From: Wuchereria bancrofti
Lineage: Eukaryota > Nematoda > Chromadorea > Rhabditida > Onchocercidae
Assembly (NCBI GenBank): GCA_005281725.1
Contig: SSBO01000002.1
Span: 1,040,845 to 1,104,844 of the forward strand
DNA: 64,000 nucleotides
Direction: 5' to 3'
Below, piece after piece: positions 48,891-61,610 of the stretch (position 1 is the stretch's first letter; every line of letters starts with the position of its first letter). Under the pieces are notes generated by a model. It ran no database searches. It worked only from the letters and a program-made list of their open reading frames with translations, and was not told where the DNA came from. Position numbers and translations under genes: made by a program.

Positions 48891-51800
48891 TTACCAATCA
48901 TCTTTCTTTCTTTCTTTTAATCTTATTTCGTTCTTTTCTTGTTAAATTTCTTTTTTTTTTTGTTCCCTTTTAAAGAATTTTCTTTTTTTGCAAATTCAAT
49001 GATTCTTTTTTTCTTAAAGGACTGTAGCACTTAATAGCTTATCATTGATTTTAAGGCTTTTCGTAAGAAAGAAAAAGAAATCTTTTTTTGAATAGCATAT
49101 TTTTCTGAAGTAAGTAAAAAAAATTAGTTGTGAGGGCTATTTGAAAGTATTTTTCTCATTTCTTCCTTTTCTTTCCTTTCCTTTCTTTTTTTTCTCTCTC
49201 TCTTTCCCTCCCTCTCCTCCTTTTTTTGCCTTCTTTTTCAAAATAAAAAACAAATAAGTCAAATGTGATGATGGAAAATAGTAAAGAGAAAGCATTGCTA
49301 AAAGATTCACTCATTCAAATCTGTGACACAAACAATTTATTTTTAATAATTTAGAAGGATGGGAAATTCCTTACTAATATTTCATTTCAAATTTCATCTA
49401 ATATTTCATTCAAAAAATGACGACTACAACAGTAACAAAAGAAGAAAAAGAAAGAGAAAAGGGAGAAACAAAAAAAATGAAATGAAAAATATGATTGACA
49501 GAATATTTAAAAAAAAAAATTGAAAATAATATTAAATTTATTAAGCGTATAGTTAAAATGACTTGTTACTAATTGGTGCAAAGAAATGAAAAACAATTTT
49601 ATAAAAAGCAATGAATTATGAAATGAATTAGTTTGAAATGTTGAAAATGAAGAAAGAAGAGAAAGAAAAAAGGAAGCCGAAATTTTAATTTAATTTGATT
49701 TCATTTCAATTTTAAACTTTTACCATAATTATTTGTAAATTTTCTATATAAAAAAAAAATAACATAATTGGAGAAGATAGAAATGCAACTAGTTATAGTA
49801 TTATTATTCAATTACAGCTATTTATTTAGTTCTATGAAAACTTTAAAATAATTTATTGTTTGCTTGTGTGTATGAAATTAAATTGCATTTTTACTTCAAA
49901 TTGTTACGAGAATTATTTATTGAAAGTTAGTCAAGCAGTAATGTATATTTGCTAATTGAATTAAATCCGTTGGACTAATTAAAATTTTGAAAGGATTGAA
50001 ATGCTGCTGCATTGCATTTGCTTTTTTTCCATTTTATTTTTCCACTTTAATTCTGATATATAATTGATGAAAATTCTAGGCTATAATAGGCATAGGCTAA
50101 TTTCTATCATATTTTGTTTGCTAAGTGGTCGATGGTACTAGTAAATCGATCAACAAATGAAAGCTAAAATGCAACACTTAAAGACTTTCTCAGAAATCGG
50201 ATAATGTTGTTGTTTATAAAAGAGATATGAGAGGATGCTACTACCATATTCAAATTTCTCGTATATCATTTGTCACATTTTTAAATTGCTATTTCAATAT
50301 GAATTCAGTTAGTTTGAGAAATTTGAGAAATTATAATGGATTTGAAATGGGAAAAATTTTTTTTTCACAATTCTCCGGAAATAGTTTAAATTGTTGAATT
50401 TCCATCTTGGTACTAAAAAAAAAATTATTTGAATCATTTTATTTATTTAAATTTGATTAAATTCTGCCAATTTCATACACATTCATTTTATACCAAATTT
50501 GCTGAGGCATTAATGTTTCTTAGAAATTTACAAAATTTCTTCTATTCCTGAACAAACTAATTTTCTCTCCTAATTACTTAATAATTTCGTTAATTAATTC
50601 TCATAGAACTCTAAGAAAAAAAAAATTTTTTTTCATAGAAAATCAAAACTTTCCATTTAGAATTCGAAAAAGTTTGTTTGTGTTTTCAAATAGAAAAAAA
50701 ATGCAATTTTCAAGGTAAGAATGAAGTTTTTCCAGTTCTAATTTAAATTCTAACTTCCTCAATTAAAATCAATTATTGTAAACAGTAGCAAATTAAATCG
50801 ATCAATCATAAAATAGATGAAATATATAGAAATTCTTAGTTTAATGTAAATATTTAGGTTTTTGCTGTTTTTTTTCCAAGTTAATTTGGGAAGTTAAACT
50901 TAACTATGGAAACATACCGATTTTTTTAGCCAAAACAAACAATTTTATTAAAATTTAATAGAATGCAAATAAAATTTGCTCAAATTATTAATTCAAATAA
51001 AATTTAACTTAGCATACATTTTATGCAAAATACTACAATATTGAGTATAAAAGTTTTAAAAAAATAGTAAAATTAATTTTCGATAAAATTTGGAATAGCA
51101 CAAACTAAATAATAAAAAGAAATATAATAAAAGCAAAAAAAAAAAGGATTTTTCATTTATCAAAGTAGAATGGTTGTAATGAAAATAATCTTAACATACA
51201 ATTTTAGATAATTTATCACAATTATCTAAAATAACATTTAATGGCATTTAGTAATTTGCTTTAGTAAAATACTAAAATTTGCCCTTTCAATCCTTATCGC
51301 TGCACTTTTTGAAAAAAAGTTATTTTTAAATACAAATTCATTTTGACATTTATCATTTTAGTAAACTTTTTAAGTTTCAAATTAAGGATTTATGATAATA
51401 ATAAATGTGCATCTCTTAAAACTATCAAAATTTAAAGCTTTAAGTGCACAAATAAAAGATTTAATTCAAAAAACAAAATTGCACTGTTTGTTTAAAAATT
51501 GAAATGAATTTCTGAAATTTTCAAAAAATTCGTTTTTGTTTATAGCGCGCAATATCTGTGACATAAAATCTCATCATTAACATTTCGAGAAAAAATTGAA
51601 AATTCTACGCTTTCAAAAGAAATTCCATTTGGTTGTATTTTGAAGAATTATTGAAATTTTTATTCATGAAAGAATTTGCTGAAAGAATTTTCCGCTTATT
51701 TTGCTTATTTCATTCACAGTGCGTCACAGGGATAAAGAGTAAATTTTAAGAAACTTTCTAATGAAAATAAGTAAATCTTTAGATAAACAAAATTTTTGAA

Positions 51801-54800
51801 TAATGTTTATTGATTATTACTGATATATTTGATAGCAGTGTTCCCCCGCTACCGCGATTTTCATCAAGTTTTCCAGGAAGTTATTAACTTATCTTAATTT
51901 TCTAATTATTTTACGATATTTGCGTTCCAATCAGATCAAACTTATCACATTCTGTAATTAAATAGTTTAATCAATTTTTATTTTTAAACTCTTTGTGGGT
52001 TAGACTTTATCATTAAGAAAATATATCTATTCTGAAATGCATTTTATCGTCTATTGATAATTAATATTCAAAAAAAAAAAAAAAAATTATAATCAATTTT
52101 GAGATCAAATTAAATTTTTGTTTCTTAATTAATATTAGCATAGATTTTTTAATCACTATCTTTCAGTTTATGTACTATTAACCATTTTTTCAGGTAAAGA
52201 GGAAATACCTAAGCTAGTTGTCATTTTTATTGAGTTACAAACGGTTGTCTAGCAATACGTTACGTGTAGGTTAAAAAAAAAAAGCGTAAGTATTCACGTC
52301 ATTAAAAGTTGCAAATTATTGAATTATCAGATTTTCATACGACGATATAAATCAGTGCTAATTACTTATTTTATGACATTATTTTCGAGAAATTCATGAA
52401 ATATTTGCTCTATTTTCTTCATCTTTTAATATCTTCCTAATTACTTATTTTTGAGAATAATACTGGAAAAAAAGGGATCAGAGTAAATCTACCAGTGGTA
52501 ATGAGATTTCGCGGGAACTTCTGTGAAATAAAATTAATTTATCAGAAATAATAAACTATCTGAAAAAAAAGTTTTCGTCATTTTGTCTGGAAAGGAATTA
52601 TTAATGACGAAACGAAAGACGAAAGAAGAAATAAAAAAGAAAGATGAATTAATTCAAAAATGTTTACTGTATTAAAATTAATTCTGTATGACAGCAATGG
52701 AAATTTGTTTTTGTTGACATCCATTCGAACAAACAAAAACACAAGCATTCTTAATCTGATACTAACTTAATTACTGAATGCTTTTTTCGCCAATAAAAAT
52801 TTAACGATTAGTGAAGAAAATTAAATCTAAACAATTGCTTAATCATATTTCAACAAATCCAACATTTATTTAAAAAAGTAATATATTTGGGTAATTTAAT
52901 TTTAATTTTATTACTTTATTTCCAGTATTTACATCATCGGTGCTTCATGCATATAATTTACTACTTCAAGAAATTATCCATTCTAATTAATGTGCAAAAG
53001 AAATAAAGTTAAAAAAATTGAAATAATCAAGCAATTTTCTAAATTAAAATTTAACTGAAAAAATTATATTCAATGTTTTGTTGAAAGAAAGTTTTCAATT
53101 CAAATGAAGAGTTTACTTCAATTAAAAACAACTTTCTTTAATCATTAAGCAGGAAATTACATCATTATGTGATGGAATTAGAAATAAAATGGTACATAAA
53201 ATTTGTTAAAAAAAAACATAAAAATTTTTTAAAAATTATTATTTAGATTCAAAAATTGACGAAACTGCAGCGATAGCATAAGAAGGCATCAATGAGCTTT
53301 ACACTTCACATTTTGATTTACATAAAGAGAAATGAAATTTAATTTTAAATTTGTAAGAGTCAATAATCAAGCCCACTTTTCCTAAGTATCCTCAACTGTT
53401 TATAATTCATGGATGTGAAAATTCTCACGAAAGCTTAATTTCAATTTTTAGCGATGTAAATGATTTGCAAGTTTGGTAGGAAAAAAACAATTTTAAATAC
53501 TTTCACTTTTTTCTTTTCAACTAAATTTCAACTAACTTTAGTCTTTAGCCCTTAATAAGTAAATTGAACTAATTTCAAGTTGCATCCATCTAAATTAACA
53601 ATTAATTACATCAAATGCCAATGCATTCCATTGCTTGCTATCAAACAAATATATTAGTAAAACTTAAAAATTTATTTCAAAAAATATCTATCGTTATTGT
53701 ATATCATTTTAATCGATTTTAATTAACGATAACTTTTGAATTGTTGTATGACTGACATACTCAATAACTTAATAAAAAAGTTCTTTGAATCGATTTTCTA
53801 TTCCATCAATAAATCCAACTTTTGAAAATTTCTATCGCAATTGAATGTAATTTAATTTTTTCAGCTATTTATATGATCGTTTATGTTTTTTCTCTTTTTT
53901 TGTCTTATTTTTCTTGTATTCATAGTGTATTTGCTTTATTATTGACTTTTTATTATTTTGTCATTTCAAATAATTTATCAATTAAAACAGAGTTGTATAG
54001 AAGTTTAATTACTTAAATTTAGCAATTTAATGAGAATAATTTTAATCAAAATAATTAATTTGATTTCTTCCCTTCAACTTTTTATATACAAATAACTTTC
54101 AAGTTTAAATAAAAAAGGAAAAACAAAACAATATAATGTCAAAGGTCAATGTGGTGGAAGAAGATAAAAAGAATTTTTATTTGTAACATTGCATTTGTTT
54201 CATCCGAAAAAAAAATAAATAATTTGAATAATGGATGAAAAATGGAACTAAAAAAGAATTTGTTATTAATTAATCAAATTATATTACACATAAATGAATG
54301 TAAACTGAAATGCATAAAGCTAGAGAACTCAGATGATTTTAATAAAGTCCAATTTAATTTTTAATTTTTTGTCCTTTTCTCTTTTTGCATTATTATAATA
54401 TAATTTATTTTGATTTTAAAATACTTAGAAAAAATAATATCATTGCTGCTATTTCCATTATCGCTGTAAGAATTTATCATTTTCATCCTCTTTGATCCAA
54501 TTAATCTCAATTAAAAAAAATAATTGTTGTATTAAAATTTAAGAAAAAAGTAATCTTTTAAAGATAAATAAGGAAGCAAACGTTTGCAATTTTGAATTAA
54601 AAAAAATATTAAAAGTTATTAGCTACAAATTAAAAATTAAAACAAAAATAAGAAAAACCAAAAAAGATTCAAAAACTGACTTTAAATTGTACATAAGTAA
54701 AAACTGCAAACTGTGTAACCGAATTTTTCTTAAAATACACTTTTAAAATAAATTTTCAAATCTCATGAAAGTATAAAATAATTTGAATTTAACTTTTCTT

Positions 54801-55216
54801 CGATTGATTACTTTTTCTATTTCTTTTTTAACGTGAACGTTTCTTTTTGTGGAAATAATTCAAAAAGAAAAACTTTTAAATTATTCCCAATTAAAATGTT
54901 TGTGTAAATAAACTTTATCAAATCGTGAAATTATGCCAATTAATTTTATAGCTAATAATTGTTGAAAATGAAAAAATTAGTGCTCTAAAAATCAAATGAA
55001 AATATTTGCTTCTATTACAATAATTAGAATTTAATTTGAATCTAAAAATATTTCTAATTACAATACGAATTAATAGAATTAATAATTGATAATTGATAAA
55101 AACGAGGAAACGCTTGAAATACTTGAATTAATTCTTTAAAAAGAAAAAAAACATTTGCAAATGATTACTTAAATTAGTCATTTGTATTCAACAATCCATT
55201 TTTAAATTTTTTTTTG

Positions 55217-55535
55217 GCAATTCTTACTGTCATATTGTCGCCACACGGCTAAAAGTTATGATTTACAACGATTTGGATTTAAGAATATTTTAGATCTAAT
55301 TATTACATTCCAATTTTATATTTCGAAAAAATTTTCAACCGTAGTCTAATTACTCAATAAAATTGCGGTAAAATGCCTTTTTTTATCGTATTTGTTGATT
55401 AATTGAATATAACTTTTATATTAACAAAAAAGTTATGTCAAATTTGTTAACTAAGCTGAAAAAATTTTGCATAATTTTTGTTTTTTGAAACAAATTTAGC
55501 AATTCATACTGTCATATTGTCGCCATAAGGCTGAA
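55217..55535. repeat. Direct repeat pair 282 bp apart
   Basis: 55217-55253 and 55499-55535 share GCAATTC.TACTGTCATATTGTCGCCA.A.GGCT with only a few differences. The surrounding text is less similar. Probably an old ~280-bp tandem duplication or two insertions of one repeat. Confidence 0.75.
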
Positions 55536-55813
55536 ATGTCATAAAAAGTAAATTAATATTTTGCGCATTGGCATAAGCTTTATATAACTGAGATGGCTTG
55601 TAATTTATGTCTTTTGAGCATTTTGAAATGAAGAAAAATATTTTTGTCATAAATTCACATTTTATAAATTTGAAAAGAATTTTTTGCTTTTTTCTTATTT
55701 CAACTTGAAAGTTAGAATGAAAAATATCTTAAATTTCAATTGGAAATTTTTCATTTAAACGTGTATTTTTATGCTACAATTGGTGAAATATTTTTATACA
55801 ACAAACAAACAAT

Positions 55814-55923
55814 GAAATATCCGGAAATATAAGAAAGCAACCGGAAACATGCGAATTTAAGAAAGTAGCCAAATCCGGAAATACAAGAAAATAACCAAAT
55901 ATCCGGAAATACAATAATGCAAC
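55814..55923. repeat. Degenerate ~28-bp minisatellite (about four units)
   Basis: Units resemble AAATATCCGGAAATACAAGAAAGCAACC. A further outlying copy is near 56119 (ATATCTGGAAATGTATGAAAGCAACC). CCGGAAA makes the array stand out from its AT-rich setting. Confidence 0.75.
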
Positions 55924-56367
55924 TCAATACCATGGGATATAGGCAAAGAAGATTTGATCTATGAAAAGCAATCAAATATCTTAAGATGGATGAGAAAGGA
56001 ATTTAATACTGTGCGTGAGAGAGAGAGAGAAGGAGGGAGAGAGAGAGGAATTAAAATATATAGAAATGATATCAAAAATAATTCTCTGAAACAAAAATAA
56101 TTCAAAAAAAAAAACAACTTAATATCTGGAAATGTATGAAAGCAACCTTATAGTCCGGCATTTATGATCTGATCTTTGTACTTGAATTAATTATAAAACC
56201 TACCGAAAATGATATTATGCCAGAATTATATAGGATGTTGTAAATATAAATAAAACTATCAAATGTATTTTATTTTCAAATAATATATTTCTACTGATAT
56301 AATGCCAGTAGATAATGTGAACATTATCAGTTGTTTATAGTTTAGTTCAAAGTTTTAAATGTTATAA

Positions 56368-56732
56368 ATGGAGTCAAATGTATTAGCAGATGTAGCTGAA
56401 AAATTTAAGAAAATAAAACAAACATCTGTTAATCTCTTTGAAATATTTGTGTACGAGCAATTGGAACAAAGTCTTTTCAATGATTCAATGTTCCAAACAA
56501 AAACAAACAAACAATTGTCGTCGGTTTGGACATTTACAACGGTCAAAGAAACGCTGTAAATTCTTTTTATTGCATTCAATATTTCAAAAATTTCAACTAA
56601 TCATTGAGGAAAATAAAATCTAATCAATATTTCAAAAATTCTAATTATTTCAATAATAATTTTAGGAAAAGAATTCTGGAGAAAAAGAAAGTTTATAAAT
56701 TAATAATGAATTATTCACTGAGAAAGAATTGA
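56368..56732 (+). CDS. Candidate two-exon gene, 84-residue basic protein, unidentified
   Basis: Exon 1 (56368-56555) opens with ATG and reads MESNVLADVAEKFKKIKQTS, then NLFEIFVYEQLEQSLFN. Exon 2 (56666-56732) follows a 110-bp intron with GTAAAT donor and TTTTAG acceptor, in phase, and ends KRILEKKKVYKLIMNY...RKN before TGA. TTATAGTTTAG about 25 bp upstream could be a spliced-leader acceptor. The helical, charged, varied composition differs from the Phe/Ile/Asn-rich chance ORFs around it. There is no transmembrane segment and no recognised family. Confidence 0.35.
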
Positions 56733-59700
56733 AAAAAATATTGTATCAGCAAATATTAATGAATATGTTTTAATAAAAGATTTAGGAAATTAAAAATTAT
56801 CGTTGATTTTTAATATTAAGTGCTATCAAAGACTGTTATCATTAAATTTGATAAGTTTAATCTATTCACTAACAAAATTCTATGTTTAATGTAAAAAATG
56901 AAAGAACCATAAAAAGTTTGAGCATTTCATGAATAACAACAGAGTAGTTAACAAAGTCTGTGTTATTTGCAAAAAGACAATAAATTTATGTTCGACTTTC
57001 GCAAAAAAAAAAATTCCCTAAATCAATAAATTTAAATGCAAAAAAAAGTGGAAAAAGAGAACGAAGAAATAATTGTTAATTCGATAGAACTTTTTTAAAG
57101 ATAGTTTTAAAAAAATAAATCATTTAATATTATTATCAATTTAAACCAATTATTCTTTCCATTCCTTCAACTCAAAATTCATAATTCATCGAAATATCAT
57201 TTTAATTTCATTTCGATATTATTATTATCCACTGAGAAGCAAATTAAAATAAATTAATTGAATTAATAGTAATAAATTTTTTCCTTTGGAGGATAACTAC
57301 GATTAATTTAGCCTATTTTGATATTATTTTCTTTCATTTTGACTTTTATAATTTCAAATATTCATTTAAAAAGCAATAATTAAGCAACAGATAACATTTT
57401 TTTGACATTCTTGACATTTCAAGTTTACTGTTTATTACATTCGGTATTTTATTATCCGATATATTAGTTTTATTATAGTGTAGAATGAGTCAATTAAGAT
57501 AATTAATTAACGTACAATAATTAAAATGGTAATTTATGTAAGGTCATCAAATGAAAAATGTAAATTTTAATCAAGTAATTGGTAACGTGGTTGCAATGCT
57601 CGTTAATATTTCAAAGTCAATAAAATTTTTATAGCAATAAAATTTTATTTTTTTGCATTAATTATTTTTAGTTTTTTTTAGTTAATTAATTTTTAATCTT
57701 TAGTTAAGTTTAATAATGAAATTCATTATTAAAACAGAAATATCATTTTTAGAAAAAATCTAACTTAACCATATTTTTAATAATTAAACTGCTACCATTT
57801 TACAAATTTGAATAATCTGTTGTAAAAATTTGAATAATAAATCTAACATTTGTTGCTTCATTGAAGCTCATAGCGACATCTAATGCTGCAAATAATAATT
57901 GAAAAAGACATATTTTTTATGCTTTAAAAAGGATTTAAATAAATTTCAATAATCAGTGAATTTTGATTAAAATTATTTTATAATTGTCGAAAACAAATAA
58001 TAAGAACAAATGCATAAAAGATAACAATCAGAAAAGTGTTGATAATATAAAATATAAAAATTATTTAAGTATAAAATGTTCAATTTATTCATTTTGCCAC
58101 AATCTTTCTTTCATTTCTCTTTTTTTCCCGTTTTATAAGAGAAAATAATAAAAGGAAGGAAGGAAGGAATTATTGAGAAGTGAAGGTAGATAGATAAGTT
58201 GAAATGATAAGTTAGTTGATAAGAATGATAAGAAATAGAAAGCAAGAAAAAATGAAGAAAGAAGGATGGAAAAAAGGAATGAAATCGAAAAATATTTCCC
58301 TTCGAATGTGGAAGCTTCTATTTCATACAAATAAGCAAAAGCTAACATCCATCAAGCGCTGATCGAAAATAATCGTTTGTTAAAGTAATGTTCAAAAAAT
58401 TCATAAATTTAAGCAAAAATTTGTTGAGCGCAAAAAGATTAAAAACAACAACAAAAATTGCAACTGTTCTGAAAGAATTAAATTAATTATTACTCTAACA
58501 AGAAATTTATAATTTTAATTTTTCATGTAATTATTATATTTTAATTATTTATCCAATTTATTTACGAATTAAGAACAAAGAAAAAAAATGCTGTCAGAAA
58601 TTTTTCTATTCTAAATTTTTTGTTTTGATATTTTTGTAACAGATGTGTGAAAAATTTAAATTATAAATTGGTTATAAATAAAAAATAATCATAATAGTTA
58701 ATTCAAATGTAATAAATTTTCTTTCTATTACAAATTTTAGTAGTAAAACGAAAGATTGAATGATTGAAATATGTGAAAGATTGGAGTAGAATGTATTAAT
58801 GTTTTAATAATTAAAATTTTAATAATTGTGTAAAAGAGAGATTGAAATTTTAAATTCATTAGCACTTTTTTATGGAATGAATAATAATTATAACATCGAT
58901 AACACACACATTTCTCAATCAAAATAGTGCAATGAAAATGATAAAATATGCAAAGGTTTTTCTTTGAGAGAAAAGAGAATGAAATGAAAGGCCTAAAAAG
59001 GCGTTAAGGCTGATGTACTCACGGCTAGGCCTCAAGGATGATGTGCTCACAGCTAGGCCTCATCATTAAGGAAACGAATTTAGGCCTATTCAGATGGTTG
59101 CTACAAGGCGTTCCATTCTATTTCACTACTAAATAGTTAGCTGTCAAAAAACGAAATGCTGCTTCTAAATTTTCCTGAATATGTATATATTCATATAAAG
59201 ATATTTACATATATGTGCCTGTCTTGTCTAGCCTAGTTCAGTCTAGGCTAGCCTAGTTTAATTGCAGTGCTTATATGTCCTCTTCTTGGCTATGCATCCT
59301 CTTTTCATTTCTTTATGAAAGCTCATTTACACTTTATACTTGTTTGATCAGAAATTTTAAATTATCATTTCAAGTGCAAAAAAAAAAAAAACTTTTTATA
59401 CAATCCAACAAGAAAAATATATGTGTGAAAATTATCAGAAATGCATAAAGACGGATAATAGTAACTTTTATGATAATTGTTGTGATAATTTATGAGATTA
59501 AATCAAAAATAAGATAAACGATCTGTTTTTTTTTTGTTATTTTTATTTTTATTCATTGATTGATTGATTTTATTCATTTATTGAATTATTTGTATTCATT
59601 TATTGAAAATTAATTATTTCGTTAATGTTTGTAAATATTTGTTGATTTTTTACATTTAAGCTAAATTTATTCATTCATTTATTAACTGATCTATTTATTT

Positions 59701-61610
59701 TCATTGACATATTTATTTACTTATTTTTCATATTGCATCAATTTTATTTGAGCACTTTTCGAATATTTATGCATGCATAGACTTGAAGGCATTACGAGAC
59801 TGATTAAATTAAAGTCTTTCTTCCCTTTTATTTATTCACTGAAAACTTTTATACTACTCTTTCATTTGTAAGAATCAAAAAAAAAACCTTCAAAATTTTT
59901 TTCTTCATTTAAAGTTGAAATAATTCATCTGGTATCATCTAATGCGCATATAGTCCTGGACATTTGCACATCTATTATAAGGTTATTTGCTAATGGAAAG
60001 AATAAATTATTGATGAAAAATTAGCATAAACAAAAATTATTCAAAGTCTACTTTAATATTTCAAACTTTTAACATTAAATTGTGCTTAACAAATGTAAAT
60101 AAATAATTATTCAAACTTGTTTAATTAGAGAAATTATGGTGGAATACGACGAGTGGCACTTTCTATGGTTTTCATTTTTCAAATTTTGCTTTTTACCTAC
60201 TTCTTACTTATTTTTTCTTTGCTTTGAATTACTTTTTCAACAGTGATACTTTCAATTTATCATTAGCATTACTCTATTAAAATTTCAAAAATGTTGACCT
60301 AAATTTTTCCTATTATACATACGTCAACTATTTCCATTGAAATATGTCCATATAAGACTAAATTTATTGAATTTACTTTAATTACTTCGTTAAAATTTAA
60401 AGTTCAAAAGATGCTTTATGCTATGAGAGTAGGAGAGATAATTTAATAATTTGATATTATATTTTAGTTATTTAATGATTTATGATATATACGGGTTGAA
60501 TCTCATATGCACATTCATACTTAAAATGAAATCTCTAGAGTTTTGAGAAAGCTAAAAATTTAACTTTCATAAAACTTAAACTATATGCAAAAGTAAAAAA
60601 GAAAAAAGAATTTCCAATGTTTTTGAATGAAATGAACAAATTTATTGAATTCTAGTAATGAAAACAAAGTTTGTTACAGAAGAATAAATAAATAATATAC
60701 AGGCACTAATTTCATATTTAAATATTTACTTTTATACATATCAAAATCTTAGATATGAATGTTTTAAAAAATGAGCGAGAAAAAACGAAATCCCGAAATT
60801 ATAATTATGTTGAAATTTACACATACACAATTAACAACTACAAAAAATAATTAATTTAGCAAATCTATCAAAATCAGATTTATAACTTATTTATATTGCA
60901 GCATACAAAAAATACTGATTAAAATTCACATTTAATGATTACAATGCATTATTACCCGAAATGCTAGAAAATAAAACAACAAATTTAAATTATACTGCAA
61001 ATGTCTCTAATTATACCATATTCCATTCCATCATAGATTATATTAACAAAAATGTGATCAGTTGTGATCAATGTTATCAGCTATTATCAAACATATATTT
61101 ATTGATAATTATGCACAAATTACACGAAAGAATGAGTGCTCCTAACATTGGATGATAACCATCTTATCATTGAATCTTAGAAAATCATTTTGATTTTTGT
61201 ATAAAATAATCAAGAATTTAACTTATTTACTAAAATAAGAAATTTAGATCACATCTGTTGCTTGTAACCTTTTTATCATTAAGAAAACTTATAAAATCTT
61301 TGAATGTATCCTAATGAGTAAATTTATTATTTAATTTATGATAGCAGCTTCTTTATTAAGCAAATTAAAATTCCTGATAAGTTTTAAAAGGTGAAATTTG
61401 AAATGAATGAATTTAATAATCAGTGTTATGAGTCTCTTGCTAAAATGCAAATCCGGTCAATATGTTCGTACCGAAATAACAAAATAATAAATGCCTGAAA
61501 CGAAATGATAATTAAGACAATTCAAAAATGTAAATTTAATTTTAAATGATGCATAGGAAAACTAAACATTAAGTCATCAGGAATTTCATATATTTATAAT
61601 TTATTGATAA
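56733..61610. other. Gene-poor spacer downstream of the MAP kinase gene
   Basis: About 4.9 kb of AT-rich DNA. It holds the short repeat cluster at 59006-59256 and a weak 64-codon plus-strand frame at 60961-61155 that I do not call. A minus-strand AATAAA lies at about 61600-61605, just past the MAP kinase stop, and is its likely poly(A) signal. Confidence 0.5.
59006..59061. repeat. 28-bp tandem duplication, AGGCCT-rich
   Basis: 59006-59033 and 59034-59061 (AAGGCTGATGTACTCACGGC... and AAGGATGATGTGCTCACAGC...) match at 25 of 28 positions. AGGCCT also occurs at about 58989 and 59092. A perfect 14-bp palindrome CTAGGCTAGCCTAG lies at 59243-59256. The segment is distinctly richer in G+C than its flanks. 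Confidence 0.85.

Larger units (their letters stand above)
46744..56340. other. Gene-poor region upstream of unc-80
   Basis: About 9.6 kb of AT-rich DNA with homopolymer runs. Apart from the ORF at 48117-48320, the purine/pyrimidine tracts and the repeats listed separately, I find no splice-consistent exons. It presumably holds the unc-80 promoter and 5' UTR or leader exons, but I cannot place a transcription start. No convincing TATA or SL acceptor was fixed directly upstream of 46743. Confidence 0.5.

Noticed and set aside
53822..54016. 64-codon hydrophobic plus-strand ORF in the spacer
   Set aside because: No ATG at the start; Phe/Leu/Ile/Ser-rich composition matches the AT-rich background; no splice or homology support.
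59006..59256. Interstitial telomere repeat
   Set aside because: TAGGC words occur but never as tandem TTAGGC units.
60961..61155. 64-codon plus-strand ORF with ATG
   Set aside because: Asn/Tyr/Ile-rich, single, without acceptor or family signal; expected by chance in this composition.
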